64,000 nt of DNA from Flavobacterium sp. BFFFF2 (GTDB lineage: Bacteria; Bacteroidota; Bacteroidia; Flavobacteriales; Flavobacteriaceae). The stretch covers positions 1 through 64,000 of the forward strand of contig NKJD01000019.1 of assembly GCA_002256385.1 (NCBI GenBank), read 5' to 3'. The notes under the pieces are model-generated. The model was not told where the DNA came from and did not search any database. It saw nothing but the letters and a program-made list of their open reading frames with translations. Each line of letters begins with the position of its first letter. Position 1 is the stretch's first letter. This document shows positions 35,438 to 43,862 of the stretch, piece by piece. A program made the position numbers and the translations under genes.

Positions 35438-38400
35438 TTGATTTTAGCGTCTTGAATTAATTGCTGAATTTCTTCGCGGATATTCGCTTTTGACAACCGG
35501 TTTGGTTGGGTAGAATCAGGATAGGTCCTGTTTGATAAAAACACATAGATAATCTCTGAGTCTGGATCGGCCCAAGCAATGGTACCCGTAAATCCAGTAT
35601 GGCCAAAACTGTTCCGAGATACACAGCCACAAGTAGGTCCTTCTTTGGTTAATTGTGGTTTGTCAAAACCAAGGCCACGGCGGTTCCCTTCTGGGCAAAA
35701 ATAACATTGATTGAAGGCAGCGAAAGTTTCTGGTGAAAAATAGGTTTCATCGCCATAGGTGCCTTTTTGTAAAAACAATTGCAGCATTTTAGCTACATCC
35801 ATCGCATTCGAGAACACACCAGCATGTCCAGCTACACCGCCTAGCATTGCCGCCCCCATATCATGTACATATCCACGAATGGTGTCATGTCTAAAATAGG
35901 TGTCAATCTCGGTTGGCACAATTTCATCTGCTTTAAATCGGTGCAATGGGTTGTATCCGCTGTGTTGCATGCCCATGCTTTGATAAAAATGCGATTGAAC
36001 CAATGAGTCGAGTGGTGCTTTGTATTCTTTTTCAATCCAATCTTTTAATAAATAAAACGTCAGGTCGCTGTATTTGTATTCTTTTTTGGGCAACAAAGCC
36101 ACATCGCGAATGCGTTTTTGAATGGTATCATGATAGGAATCCGCTATAAAAAGTTTGGCACTCACTTGCTTTGAAAAGCCAGGTTCGGAGGTGGTCCGGT
36201 AAAAAAGCGGATTTGGAAACTGCAAGCTGTCGAGGGTTGCTTTGTAAAATGGTATCCATGCTGGTAACTGGGCTTGGTGTGTAAGCAAATCTTTAAAATT
36301 AATGTGCTCCTTGTTTGATCCTTTATAATACGATAGCATCTGATCTAATTTAGTGTCAAGGTGCACCTTGTGGTGGTCATACAACTGCATCACGAGGGGT
36401 AAAGTGCCCATCATTTTTGTGAGGGAAGCCACATCGTATAGGTCGGTCACTGTTACTTTTTGGTTGCTCTCGTAACTTTGGGTTCCAAATGCTTTGTTGT
36501 AAATTACTTTCCCTTTTCGGGCCACCAAAATCTGCATGCCAGGCGCCATTTTTTCACTGATGGCTTTTTGAGCTACTGCTTCAATTTTTTTCAATACAGC
36601 TGAATTCATGCCTACATTTTCGGGCGAGGTATAACCCAAGCGTGCCAATGAATCGGTTAAAAGACCGTCTCCAGCATGAAACGTATCGCCGATTGAAACT
36701 GGCAATTGCCCTTTAGAACCCAGCGCACCAAAAATGATTTCCGCAGAAACCGTTTGCGCAATTTCATGGTTTTGGTATGAAAGCACTAATCCTTTCAAAT
36801 CATCAAAATGTGGTAGTTGGAGTAGGGTGTAAGGCTTGGCAAACACATCAAGAATGACATGGTTTTTATGAGACAAACTTTGAATGATGGCTATTTCATT
36901 GTCGGTAAAATCGTGTTTTTTCCAAGCTTTATCCGATTTGTGGTAGCCAATAATCACTTGGTCATAACCAGCCAATTTGGCTTGTAAACTGTCTAAGTTG
37001 GCATGATACACTTCGTCGATTTGGGCATAATTGCGCAAAGTATTTAAAAAATGCAGGTGGTTGTCATCGCCCAACTTGACGTAGGCAAACTTCTTCTTGA
37101 GGGAACGAATGGGCAAACAGTGCTTATCTCTTTTTAACACAGTAACCGACTGTTCAAACAAGGAATATAAAAGCGCTTCTTTAGTCGGGTTATTTAAATC
37201 TTCAACCAGGTTTTTAGTTTCAATGGGTTGTCTGTGGTGAAGTCCTGCTTTGTATTTATATCGTAAAATTTTACGCACTGATTCTTCAAGCCGGCTTTTT
37301 GAAATGACACTGTCTTGTAATGCCATGCAAATTTTTTCCATGGCCACAGGCACATTTTCGGCGAAAAGCAAAATGTCATTTCCAGCTTTAAAAGCATCCA
37401 AATCAAGCTCGCCCGGTTTCTTAAAATTGGCGGCGCCCTTCATGTTGAGCGCATCGGTAAAAATGAGGCCGTCAAAGCCCAAGTCGCGTTGCAGCAAATC
37501 GGTCACGACAGCGGGTGAAACAGAGGTCGGCATCTGATCGCGGGGTTCCAATTCGGGCACATTTAAGTGCGCCACCATAATGGAAACCAAGCCTTCGTCA
37601 ATAAGTCTTTTGTATGGATACAGCTCAATTAAATCGAGGTGCGAACGGGATGCCGTTACCAAAGGCAAAGTATGGTGCGAGTCTGACGAGGTGTCGCCGT
37701 GGCCAGGGAAATGTTTCCCCGTACTAAAAACACCCTGGCTTTGCACGCCTCTCATTAAAGCCAATGCGTGTTCGGTTACTTGTATTTTTGATTCACCAAA
37801 TGACCGATTCCCAATAATCGGGTTTTTCGGATTGGTATTGATGTCTACAACGGGTGCAAAATTAAAGTGAATGCCCAATCGTTTGCTTTCGGCCCCCATT
37901 TGGACGCCCACTTTTTCGATCCATTTTACGTCCCGAATGGCACCAAGTGTCATATTCCAGGGGTATTTGTAAGTAGAATCTAAGCGCATGCTCAAACCCC
38001 ATTCTGCATCGATGCCCACAAATAGAGGCACTTTAGACAGCGCTTGGTAGCGGTTGGTAAGCCGCGCTTGACGAACAGGGCCACCCTGAAAAAAGATGAG
38101 GCCACCAATGTGGTTTTGGGTAATGAGTTTTTCAACGGCCTTTATGTGCGTCGTATCTTTGTTTGAATAGGCAGCCACCATAAAAAGTTGGCCAATTTTT
38201 TCATCCTGACTGAGCTGGTTATACACGCTGTCAACCCAATGTTTTTCTGCTTCTGTGTCTGGAAAGAAGATTTTCCGTTGCGATTTAAGTTGCGGTACAT
38301 AATCATCTTCACGGCTTAAATCGGGTTGTGGAATGGTGATTTTGGTTTGAAGTGCTCTTTTCGGCATGTCAACAGTAGATGAGATGCTCTTTTTGCTGGC

Positions 38401-38460
38401 ACAGTTATAAAAAACAACCCCAACAACAAGTACGATGAACCACTTCCAAATCCACTTCAT
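35434..38460 (-). CDS. GH3 beta-N-acetylhexosaminidase / serine beta-lactamase-like fusion lipoprotein
   Basis: A 1,008-residue two-domain envelope enzyme. The signal carries a lipobox ending FYNC (Cys20). Residues about 60-440 are a GH3 domain of the NagZ type: GKHFPGHGDTSSDSH supplies the His/Asp acid-base dyad and TDALNM near 336 the nucleophile Asp. Residues about 460-610 resemble the C-terminal GH3 alpha/beta domain. Residues about 630-1005 are a class C beta-lactamase/DD-peptidase-like serine hydrolase with SLTK (Ser near 677), YSD near 797 and HTGFTG near 953. A role in peptidoglycan turnover (muropeptide trimming) is inferred. This fusion is known in Bacteroidota. Last gene in a minus-strand run; convergent with prmC. 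Confidence 0.9.
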   Translation of the reverse strand: MKWIWKWFIVLVVGVVFYNCASKKSISSTVDMPKRALQTKITIPQPDLSREDDYVPQLKSQRKIFFPDTEAEKHWVDSVYNQLSQDEKIGQLFMVAAYSNKDTTHIKAVEKLITQNHIGGLIFFQGGPVRQARLTNRYQALSKVPLFVGIDAEWGLSMRLDSTYKYPWNMTLGAIRDVKWIEKVGVQMGAESKRLGIHFNFAPVVDINTNPKNPIIGNRSFGESKIQVTEHALALMRGVQSQGVFSTGKHFPGHGDTSSDSHHTLPLVTASRSHLDLIELYPYKRLIDEGLVSIMVAHLNVPELEPRDQMPTSVSPAVVTDLLQRDLGFDGLIFTDALNMKGAANFKKPGELDLDAFKAGNDILLFAENVPVAMEKICMALQDSVISKSRLEESVRKILRYKYKAGLHHRQPIETKNLVEDLNNPTKEALLYSLFEQSVTVLKRDKHCLPIRSLKKKFAYVKLGDDNHLHFLNTLRNYAQIDEVYHANLDSLQAKLAGYDQVIIGYHKSDKAWKKHDFTDNEIAIIQSLSHKNHVILDVFAKPYTLLQLPHFDDLKGLVLSYQNHEIAQTVSAEIIFGALGSKGQLPVSIGDTFHAGDGLLTDSLARLGYTSPENVGMNSAVLKKIEAVAQKAISEKMAPGMQILVARKGKVIYNKAFGTQSYESNQKVTVTDLYDVASLTKMMGTLPLVMQLYDHHKVHLDTKLDQMLSYYKGSNKEHINFKDLLTHQAQLPAWIPFYKATLDSLQFPNPLFYRTTSEPGFSKQVSAKLFIADSYHDTIQKRIRDVALLPKKEYKYSDLTFYLLKDWIEKEYKAPLDSLVQSHFYQSMGMQHSGYNPLHRFKADEIVPTEIDTYFRHDTIRGYVHDMGAAMLGGVAGHAGVFSNAMDVAKMLQLFLQKGTYGDETYFSPETFAAFNQCYFCPEGNRRGLGFDKPQLTKEGPTCGCVSRNSFGHTGFTGTIAWADPDSEIIYVFLSNRTYPDSTQPNRLSKANIREEIQQLIQDAKIN

Positions 38461-38474
38461 ATTTTTATTTTCAG

Positions 38475-38957
38475 TTAAAAGAAACGACCATGCCAGCTGT
38501 CTGAAGCGGGCACTTCCCAGTCGGCTTCTAATTCACCCACTGTATTAATTAAATTATTAAACACAATGGTGTCTTCATTGACCGCCTTGTCTTTGGCCAT
38601 TTTTTTAAACTCTGTCAACGTTTTATGGGCCAAGAAATCACCCGTTTTAAACGTGACATTCATTTTGTCTAGCAAATCGATGCCCAATTGCTGTTCCAAA
38701 TCTTGGATTACTTTGACGGAAGCATCAATGGAACAACCACTCGCTGGCTGCACTTCGCCGTTGACCGCCAAAATGATAAATCGGTCATATCTGATGTCAA
38801 AGGAGGCTTCTAGCGGCGTGCCATGTGCCGCCCAATCGGCGACAAAAGACTGCAGCACTTCAGTGACTGAGGTCACTTCTTCGGGACTTAATTTTCGGTT
38901 TGATGGATAAATCCACACACGGGCCTCTTCGGGCATTTCATTAAATGGAATCCACAT
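38475..38957 (-). CDS. Conserved Bacteroidota protein of unknown function
   Basis: 160 residues starting at MWIPFNEMPEEARVWIYPSNRKL. I recognise the family from Flavobacteriia, where it is often labelled ABC transporter ATPase, but no Walker A, Walker B or signature motif is present, so that label is not supported. It is soluble, without signal or membrane segment, and ends in a conserved-looking ESWHGRFF-like tail (DSWHGRFF). The frame extends to a TTG at 38987, but that would overlap the upstream gene; the ATG at 38957 lies 8 bp after that gene's stop. It is probably cotranscribed with the Fe-S genes upstream. Confidence 0.8.
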   Translation of the reverse strand: MWIPFNEMPEEARVWIYPSNRKLSPEEVTSVTEVLQSFVADWAAHGTPLEASFDIRYDRFIILAVNGEVQPASGCSIDASVKVIQDLEQQLGIDLLDKMNVTFKTGDFLAHKTLTEFKKMAKDKAVNEDTIVFNNLINTVGELEADWEVPASDSWHGRFF

Positions 38958-38964
38958 CGTATTT

Positions 38965-39753
38965 TTATAAATCGGCCGCTTGGGCAATTAATTCAGCTAT
39001 GTCAAGCACCTGAATGCTTCCTTCTTTTTCTTTGGCTTTGATGCCGTCCGTGAGCATGGTGTTGCAAAATGGACAACCAGCCGCAATAATTTCTGGTTGC
39101 ACTTCCAATGCATCTTCGGTGCGCGCCACATTGATATCCTGATTGCCTGCTTCGGGTTCTTTGAACATTTGCGCGCCACCAGCCCCACAGCATAAGCCAT
39201 TGGCCCGTGAGCGTTTCATTTCGACCAATTCGGCATCCAATTTTTCAATTAATGCACGCGGTGCCTCATACGAATTATTGGCGCGTCCTAAATAGCAAGG
39301 ATCATGAAAAGTAATGCGTTTCCCTTTAAAACTGCCACCCTGAATGGTTAATCGCCCATCGTCTAATAGGTTTTTTAGAAACTCAGTATGATGAATTACT
39401 TCATAATTGCCACCCAATTCGGGATACTCATTTTTGAGTGTGTTAAAACAGTGTGGACAGGCTGTGACAATTTTCTTGACGTCATAAGCATCCAGCACCT
39501 GTATGTTCATCATGGCCTGCATTTGAAACAAAAATTCGTTCCCCGCGCGTTTGGCCGGATCGCCCGTACAGCTTTCTTCTGATCCTAAAACGGCAAAATT
39601 AATATTGGCCTGATTTAAAATGCGGACAAAGGCTTTGGTAATGCGCTTGGCTCGGTCGTCAAAACTGCCGGCACAACCCACCCAAAAAACCACTTCGGGT
39701 TGTTTGCCTTGGGCCAATAGATCGGCCATCGTAGGAACTTGTAATGCTGTCAT
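38965..39753 (-). CDS. CCG-domain Fe-S subunit (HdrD/GlpC-like)
   Basis: 262 residues with two cysteine-rich CCG-type modules: C27 (WVGCAGSFD), C62, C99 and C102 (ACPHCFNTL), then C153 (HDPCYLG), C188/C189 (LCCGAGGAQ), C227 and C230 (GCPFCNTM). These bind non-cubane or 4Fe-4S clusters in heterodisulfide reductase subunit B/D, glycolate oxidase GlcF and LutA. Soluble. The partner is the membrane Fe-S protein two genes upstream, with a HAD-like gene between. The electron acceptor or substrate is unknown. Confidence 0.85.
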   Translation of the reverse strand: MTALQVPTMADLLAQGKQPEVVFWVGCAGSFDDRAKRITKAFVRILNQANINFAVLGSEESCTGDPAKRAGNEFLFQMQAMMNIQVLDAYDVKKIVTACPHCFNTLKNEYPELGGNYEVIHHTEFLKNLLDDGRLTIQGGSFKGKRITFHDPCYLGRANNSYEAPRALIEKLDAELVEMKRSRANGLCCGAGGAQMFKEPEAGNQDINVARTEDALEVQPEIIAAGCPFCNTMLTDGIKAKEKEGSIQVLDIAELIAQAADL

Positions 39754-39763
39754 ATAATAATAA

Positions 39764-40210
39764 TTAATCGTGGTGTCCGTCGTCGAACACCTGAACGGTG
39801 ACTTCTTTTTCTATGAGTTCGGTAAATTTTCCACGGTAGCGGGTCGCTTGCACCAAGTGGTTGTCAATCCAATGGTAATTACCACCACGTGGTTTGCCGA
39901 ATATAATGCCATGGTATTTGAAACCATGTATTTTCAACCAAGCTTCCGTTACTTCTCGGTGTGCTTCGGTGCGCGAAGTAAAAAAATAAATGACATGACC
40001 TTCGTCAAACCATTTGTTAAGTGTTACCAATGCATCTGGATACAATTCGGCTGTAAGCATGCGCTCGGGTTCTTCATTCGGAATGTCGTCACAGATGGTG
40101 CCATCAATGTCGATCAAATAATTTTTAATGTCTTCTGGCAAAATAGGACTTACGTGCTTGCCGTTTTCAGAATGCGCTAAGAGGCTTTTTTCAATGTCAT
40201 TTGGATTCAT
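39764..40210 (-). CDS. HAD-like hydrolase, small
   Basis: 148 residues with the HAD motif I DIDGTICDD (D34 and D36), motif II-like FTSR near 77 and a C-terminal GKPRGGNYHWIDNH segment (HAD motif III/IV-like). Homologues in Bacteroidota are sometimes named phosphoheptose isomerase, which this sequence does not support. It lies between the two Fe-S subunit genes with a gap of 10 bp on its 3' side, suggesting operon membership. Substrate unknown. Confidence 0.75.
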   Translation of the reverse strand: MNPNDIEKSLLAHSENGKHVSPILPEDIKNYLIDIDGTICDDIPNEEPERMLTAELYPDALVTLNKWFDEGHVIYFFTSRTEAHREVTEAWLKIHGFKYHGIIFGKPRGGNYHWIDNHLVQATRYRGKFTELIEKEVTVQVFDDGHHD

Positions 40211-40286
40211 CTTTTTTTGGTTTTAAAAACCCTTTTTTCCAAGCCTCACAATATGGAAAAAAGAGCCGGATTATAAAATTATAAAT

Positions 40287-41606
40287 TTAGTCGTTGGCCC
40301 AGTTTAGTCGGTCCATTTGGTTGTAGGGCCATGGGGCCCCATTATTTTCAATATTGCTCATCATGACATTCACCGACTGCGGTGCGGCACTTTGTTCCAT
40401 GACCAAGTAGCGGCGCATGTCCATAATAATCGAAAGCGGACTAATGCTTACGGGACATTCTTCGACACAGGCGTTACAAGAGGTGCAAGCCCACAATTCT
40501 TCGGCTGTAATGTAATCGTTTAGTAGTGTTTTATTATCTGGTACAAAAATACCCTTATTGGCATCCATGTTTCGCCCCACTTCTTCAAGACGGTCTCTCG
40601 TATCCATCATGATTTTGCGTGGCGATAATTTTTTACCGGTCAAATTGGCTGGACAACTTGAGGTACATCGGCCACATTCGGTGCAAGTATACGCATTCAT
40701 CAATTGGACCCAATTTAAGTCCATTACATCGCTGGCTCCGAATTTAGCAGGTGCAGCTGCCTCAGGTGCCGCCGCATAAGGATCCGCGTTGGGATCCAAC
40801 ATGAGTTTCACTTCATTGGTTACACTTTCCAAATTGTCAAATTGTCCTTTCGGATTCAAATTGCCATAAAAAGTGTTTGGAAATGCCAATAAAATGTGCA
40901 AATGTTTGGAGTAGTATAAGTAATTTAAAAAAGCCAAAATCCCGATGATGTGCAACCACCAGCAACTGCGTTCAAACAATTGTACGACGAATTCGGTGTG
41001 GCCGTTAAATAATGGCCGTAAAAAATGACTAATCGGATAGCTGCCCGCGTGTGTATAATGCGAAACTTGCATTTGCTGCAACCAACCATCGGCTGCATTC
41101 ATCAACAAAAACAAACTCATTAATACCACTTCGATGTACAAAATGGTGTTGGCGTCGCGGCGTGGGCTTCCCTTTAATTCCACACTCTGAAAACGCGCTA
41201 ATTTAATGACATTCCTGCGCAACCAAAAAGCAATCACAGCCACCAAAACCAAGGCGGCTAGTATTTCAAAACTACCGATTAGGAAATCGTAAACAGGCCC
41301 CATAAACGCCAATACGCGGTGGGTGCCAAATAGGCCATCAATGCAAATTTCAACCACTTCAATATTGATAATGATGAAACCTACATACACAATAATGTGT
41401 AAAATGCCCGATAGGGGGCGGGTTACCATTTTATATTGTCCCAATGCCAAACGAATCATCTGATTCCAACGTTCGGCGCTGCGATCCGTCCGGTTAATAG
41501 ATTGACCTAGTTTGATGTTACGGCTTAGTTTTTTTATGTTTTTGACAAAAAAACCAATTCCTAAGGCCAATAAAAGGGCAAAAAATACATTGTCAAGATA
41601 TGCCAT
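40287..41606 (-). CDS. Membrane-bound 4Fe-4S protein (HdrE/HdrC-like fusion)
   Basis: 439 residues. The first ~240 are hydrophobic, with about five membrane helices (near 5-20, 65-85, 105-135, 160-180, 215-235) and conserved histidines that could ligate b-type haem, like NarI/HdrE. The soluble C-terminal half carries two 4Fe-4S motifs, CTECGRCTSSCP (about 306-317) and CTSCNACVEECP (about 375-386). This resembles the membrane electron-carrier subunit of HdrDE-like complexes; it would pass electrons between the quinone pool and the CCG subunit. The ATG at 41606 lies 8 bp after the mlaD-like stop. Confidence 0.85.
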   Translation of the reverse strand: MAYLDNVFFALLLALGIGFFVKNIKKLSRNIKLGQSINRTDRSAERWNQMIRLALGQYKMVTRPLSGILHIIVYVGFIIINIEVVEICIDGLFGTHRVLAFMGPVYDFLIGSFEILAALVLVAVIAFWLRRNVIKLARFQSVELKGSPRRDANTILYIEVVLMSLFLLMNAADGWLQQMQVSHYTHAGSYPISHFLRPLFNGHTEFVVQLFERSCWWLHIIGILAFLNYLYYSKHLHILLAFPNTFYGNLNPKGQFDNLESVTNEVKLMLDPNADPYAAAPEAAAPAKFGASDVMDLNWVQLMNAYTCTECGRCTSSCPANLTGKKLSPRKIMMDTRDRLEEVGRNMDANKGIFVPDNKTLLNDYITAEELWACTSCNACVEECPVSISPLSIIMDMRRYLVMEQSAAPQSVNVMMSNIENNGAPWPYNQMDRLNWAND

Positions 41607-41614
41607 AACGAACG

Positions 41615-42559
41615 CTATTGTGCAGCAGGTGCTGCATAAGGTTTATTTTTTTTGCCAAACAATGAAACGTTGATGTACCGAGTTGGGTTTAACCGCAGGT
41701 CTTGCAACAACAATTCCAGTTCTTTGGTGGTTTTTGTGAAATTAGTATATAAGGCTTCGTCTTTGGCTAATTTGCCCAAAGAGCCTTTGCCCGCTTGAAT
41801 GTCCGCCAACAACAAATCTGCTTTTTGTAAGGTGGCGTCAAGCGTTCTGATGGTTTTGCCGATAGGCGCCTGCGCCAAAGAATCTGAGATTTTAGAAAAG
41901 TTCGCTGTGGTTTTGTCCAAGTTGGCTAACGAATGATTCAAATGAGTTTTATTGTCGTTTAAAATCACTTTGAGTTCAATCGATAATTCTTTGAAATGGG
42001 TTAAGGTTTGCTCCACTTCTATGATGCTGTTTTTAAGGCTTTTTTTGGTTGATTCATCTAAAATAGAATTTACATTTTTCAACAATAGGCCTGCATCGAC
42101 CATCATTAATTCAACCTTTTCCTGAAGGGGCTCCAGTTTTTTCATCACATTTTCGGTCATGCCACCGCGGATGTAACCCGAAAGCGTATCTCCACTAACT
42201 GCCTTTGTTTGGTCGGTAATATCCGGAACAATCATGATTTGTTTTCCGCCAATAAAACCTGGCTCATAAATGACGGCTTGGCTTTTCTTTGAAAATTCAA
42301 AATCGGTATCTAACCGAATTTCAACCAAAATTTTGCCTTGTAAATTGGCAAATGAAATCTTGTTTACTTTTCCAATCATTAGTCCATTTAAAGTAATGGG
42401 TGCTGATTTGCTGAGTCCATCCACATTGTCATACTCCACAAAAAACGTTTTATGGGTTTCAAATAGGTCATTTCCTTTAAGGAAACTATATCCATAAATA
42501 AATAGTAAGATGGATGTAATTGCCAAAATGGCAGTTTTGATTTCTCTGGTCAGTTTCAA
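41615..42559 (-). CDS. MlaD/MCE family lipid-transport protein
   Basis: 314 residues with a single N-terminal membrane helix (about 8-28) and an MCE domain (about 36-115; VEYDNVDGLSKSAPITLNGLMIGKV), then helical coiled-coil stretches to about 290. MCE proteins form hexameric tubes or rings that carry phospholipids between inner and outer membranes. I place the start at a TTG (42559), which yields (M)KLTREIKTAILAI, the family N-terminus; the frame reaches an ATG at 42598, but those 13 extra residues overlap a TATTTTTG promoter-like element. No MlaE or MlaF genes are adjacent. It lies between the amidase and the Fe-S gene in a tight operon. Confidence 0.85.
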   Translation of the reverse strand: MKLTREIKTAILAITSILLFIYGYSFLKGNDLFETHKTFFVEYDNVDGLSKSAPITLNGLMIGKVNKISFANLQGKILVEIRLDTDFEFSKKSQAVIYEPGFIGGKQIMIVPDITDQTKAVSGDTLSGYIRGGMTENVMKKLEPLQEKVELMMVDAGLLLKNVNSILDESTKKSLKNSIIEVEQTLTHFKELSIELKVILNDNKTHLNHSLANLDKTTANFSKISDSLAQAPIGKTIRTLDATLQKADLLLADIQAGKGSLGKLAKDEALYTNFTKTTKELELLLQDLRLNPTRYINVSLFGKKNKPYAAPAAQ

Positions 42560-42575
42560 AATAAAAAATTTGGTG

Positions 42576-42583
42576 CAAAAATA
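42576..42583 (-). promoter_or_regulatory. Possible internal -7 element before the MCE gene
   Basis: On the minus strand TATTTTTG matches TAnnTTTG, 16 bp before the TTG start, in the gap after the amidase gene. It may give the downstream genes a second promoter. Confidence 0.35.
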
Positions 42584-42604
42584 GTATAAATCTCCCAAAT
42601 AGGG

Positions 42605-43798
42605 TTAGGGTTGCATGGCTTCTTGAATAGTTACACGTTGTCCATTTTTATATGCAATGACAAATGCAGAGCCATACCCTTTTGACTTCGCTTCTTTTAA
42701 AAGTCTTTTGGCTTCATCATAAGTGGCGCATTGTCCGTAATAATAGCGGTTAAATCCGTTGTCAGTTGTCATGCTGATGGGACTCAATCCTTTGAAGTTT
42801 TCGGCTTTCAGCTCCATTTTTTTAGGACTGGCCGACAATTGTATTTTAAACCAAGTGCCTGAAATTGGCAAACTAGAATCGGTGGTTTTGGGCGTTTCTT
42901 TTGGCTCGCTTACACGGGCAATGGGCGCGGCAACACTGTCATTTTTCTTAACTTCTTCCATTTTTTGCGATGGACGAACAGTAGGCAAATTGGCCTCGCC
43001 CGATCCGAAATACTCTTTTTTGTAACTCAAAATAGCTTCTGCAATGGCTTGGGCCATTTTTTCTTGACCTTCTTCAGAATCTAAAAAGTTGCCTTCCACG
43101 ATGTTTGAAATAAACCCCATTTCAATAAGCACCCTTGGCATGTATGCTTTGTGCAATACCATGTAAGGGGCTTGTTTTACGCCCCGGCTTTTACGTCCCA
43201 AATTATCAATAAATTTATTTTGGATTTTGCTTGCCATGGAAATGCTGTTGTCCAAAAACTCTTCTTGCATCAATGTCATGCCAATCATGGTTTCGGGTGA
43301 CCGTGGATCAAAGCCTTCGTATTTCTGCTTATAATCTTTCTCCATGGTAATTACCTGATTCTCTTTTTTGGCCGCTTCTAAATTTGATTTAATTTTGGTC
43401 ATACCCATTACATAGGTTTCTGATCCGTCGGCCGAACTGTTTTTGTTTGCATTGCAATGTATGGAAACAAACAACTGCGAATCGGCTCGGTTGGCAATGT
43501 TGGCGCGCTCAATTAAATCAACAAAAACATCTGTTTTTCGGGTGTAAATGACTGATATGTCATTGTTTTGTTCCAATTGTTTACCTACTTTGAGCACCAC
43601 CGCCAAGGCAATATTTTTTTCAATATGACCGTTATAGACAGCGCCGTAATCATGGTCACCATGCCCCGCATCGAGTGTCACTTTGAATTTTTGTGATCTT
43701 GCGCTGCTTGGTGCCAGACAACAAACAAGTAGCATAGCTGTCCAAAGGGTAATCTGTGTAAAAAATTTAGTTGGTAGGTGCATCTGTAAAGTATTCAT
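42605..43798 (-). CDS. N-acetylmuramoyl-L-alanine amidase with SPOR-like domain
   Basis: 397 residues. A signal peptide (to about residue 34) precedes an Amidase_3 domain. Zinc ligands H46 (DAGHGDHDYGA), E60 (HIEKNIALAV) and the His of VSIHCNAN are present, as is the catalytic Glu in VLIEMGFISN. The last ~80 residues (FKIQLSASPKKMEL to the end) form a SPOR-like septal peptidoglycan-binding repeat. The enzyme cuts the lactyl-peptide bond of peptidoglycan in daughter-cell separation. The ATG at 43798 was chosen; a second ATG at residue 6 is possible. It is first in a minus-strand run and divergent from lptD (64-bp gap). Confidence 0.92.
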   Translation of the reverse strand: MNTLQMHLPTKFFTQITLWTAMLLVCCLAPSSARSQKFKVTLDAGHGDHDYGAVYNGHIEKNIALAVVLKVGKQLEQNNDISVIYTRKTDVFVDLIERANIANRADSQLFVSIHCNANKNSSADGSETYVMGMTKIKSNLEAAKKENQVITMEKDYKQKYEGFDPRSPETMIGMTLMQEEFLDNSISMASKIQNKFIDNLGRKSRGVKQAPYMVLHKAYMPRVLIEMGFISNIVEGNFLDSEEGQEKMAQAIAEAILSYKKEYFGSGEANLPTVRPSQKMEEVKKNDSVAAPIARVSEPKETPKTTDSSLPISGTWFKIQLSASPKKMELKAENFKGLSPISMTTDNGFNRYYYGQCATYDEAKRLLKEAKSKGYGSAFVIAYKNGQRVTIQEAMQP

Positions 43799-43862
43799 GC
43801 TTTTTAAATAATAAGGATCGAGGACCTAATCATCGCATTTATGGTAAAATGGCTCAAAAAAT

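Noticed and set aside
39770..40180. A 136-codon plus-strand frame antisense to the HAD-like gene.
   Set aside because: It overlaps a gene with clear HAD motifs in the other strand, and shows no domain or start signal of its own.
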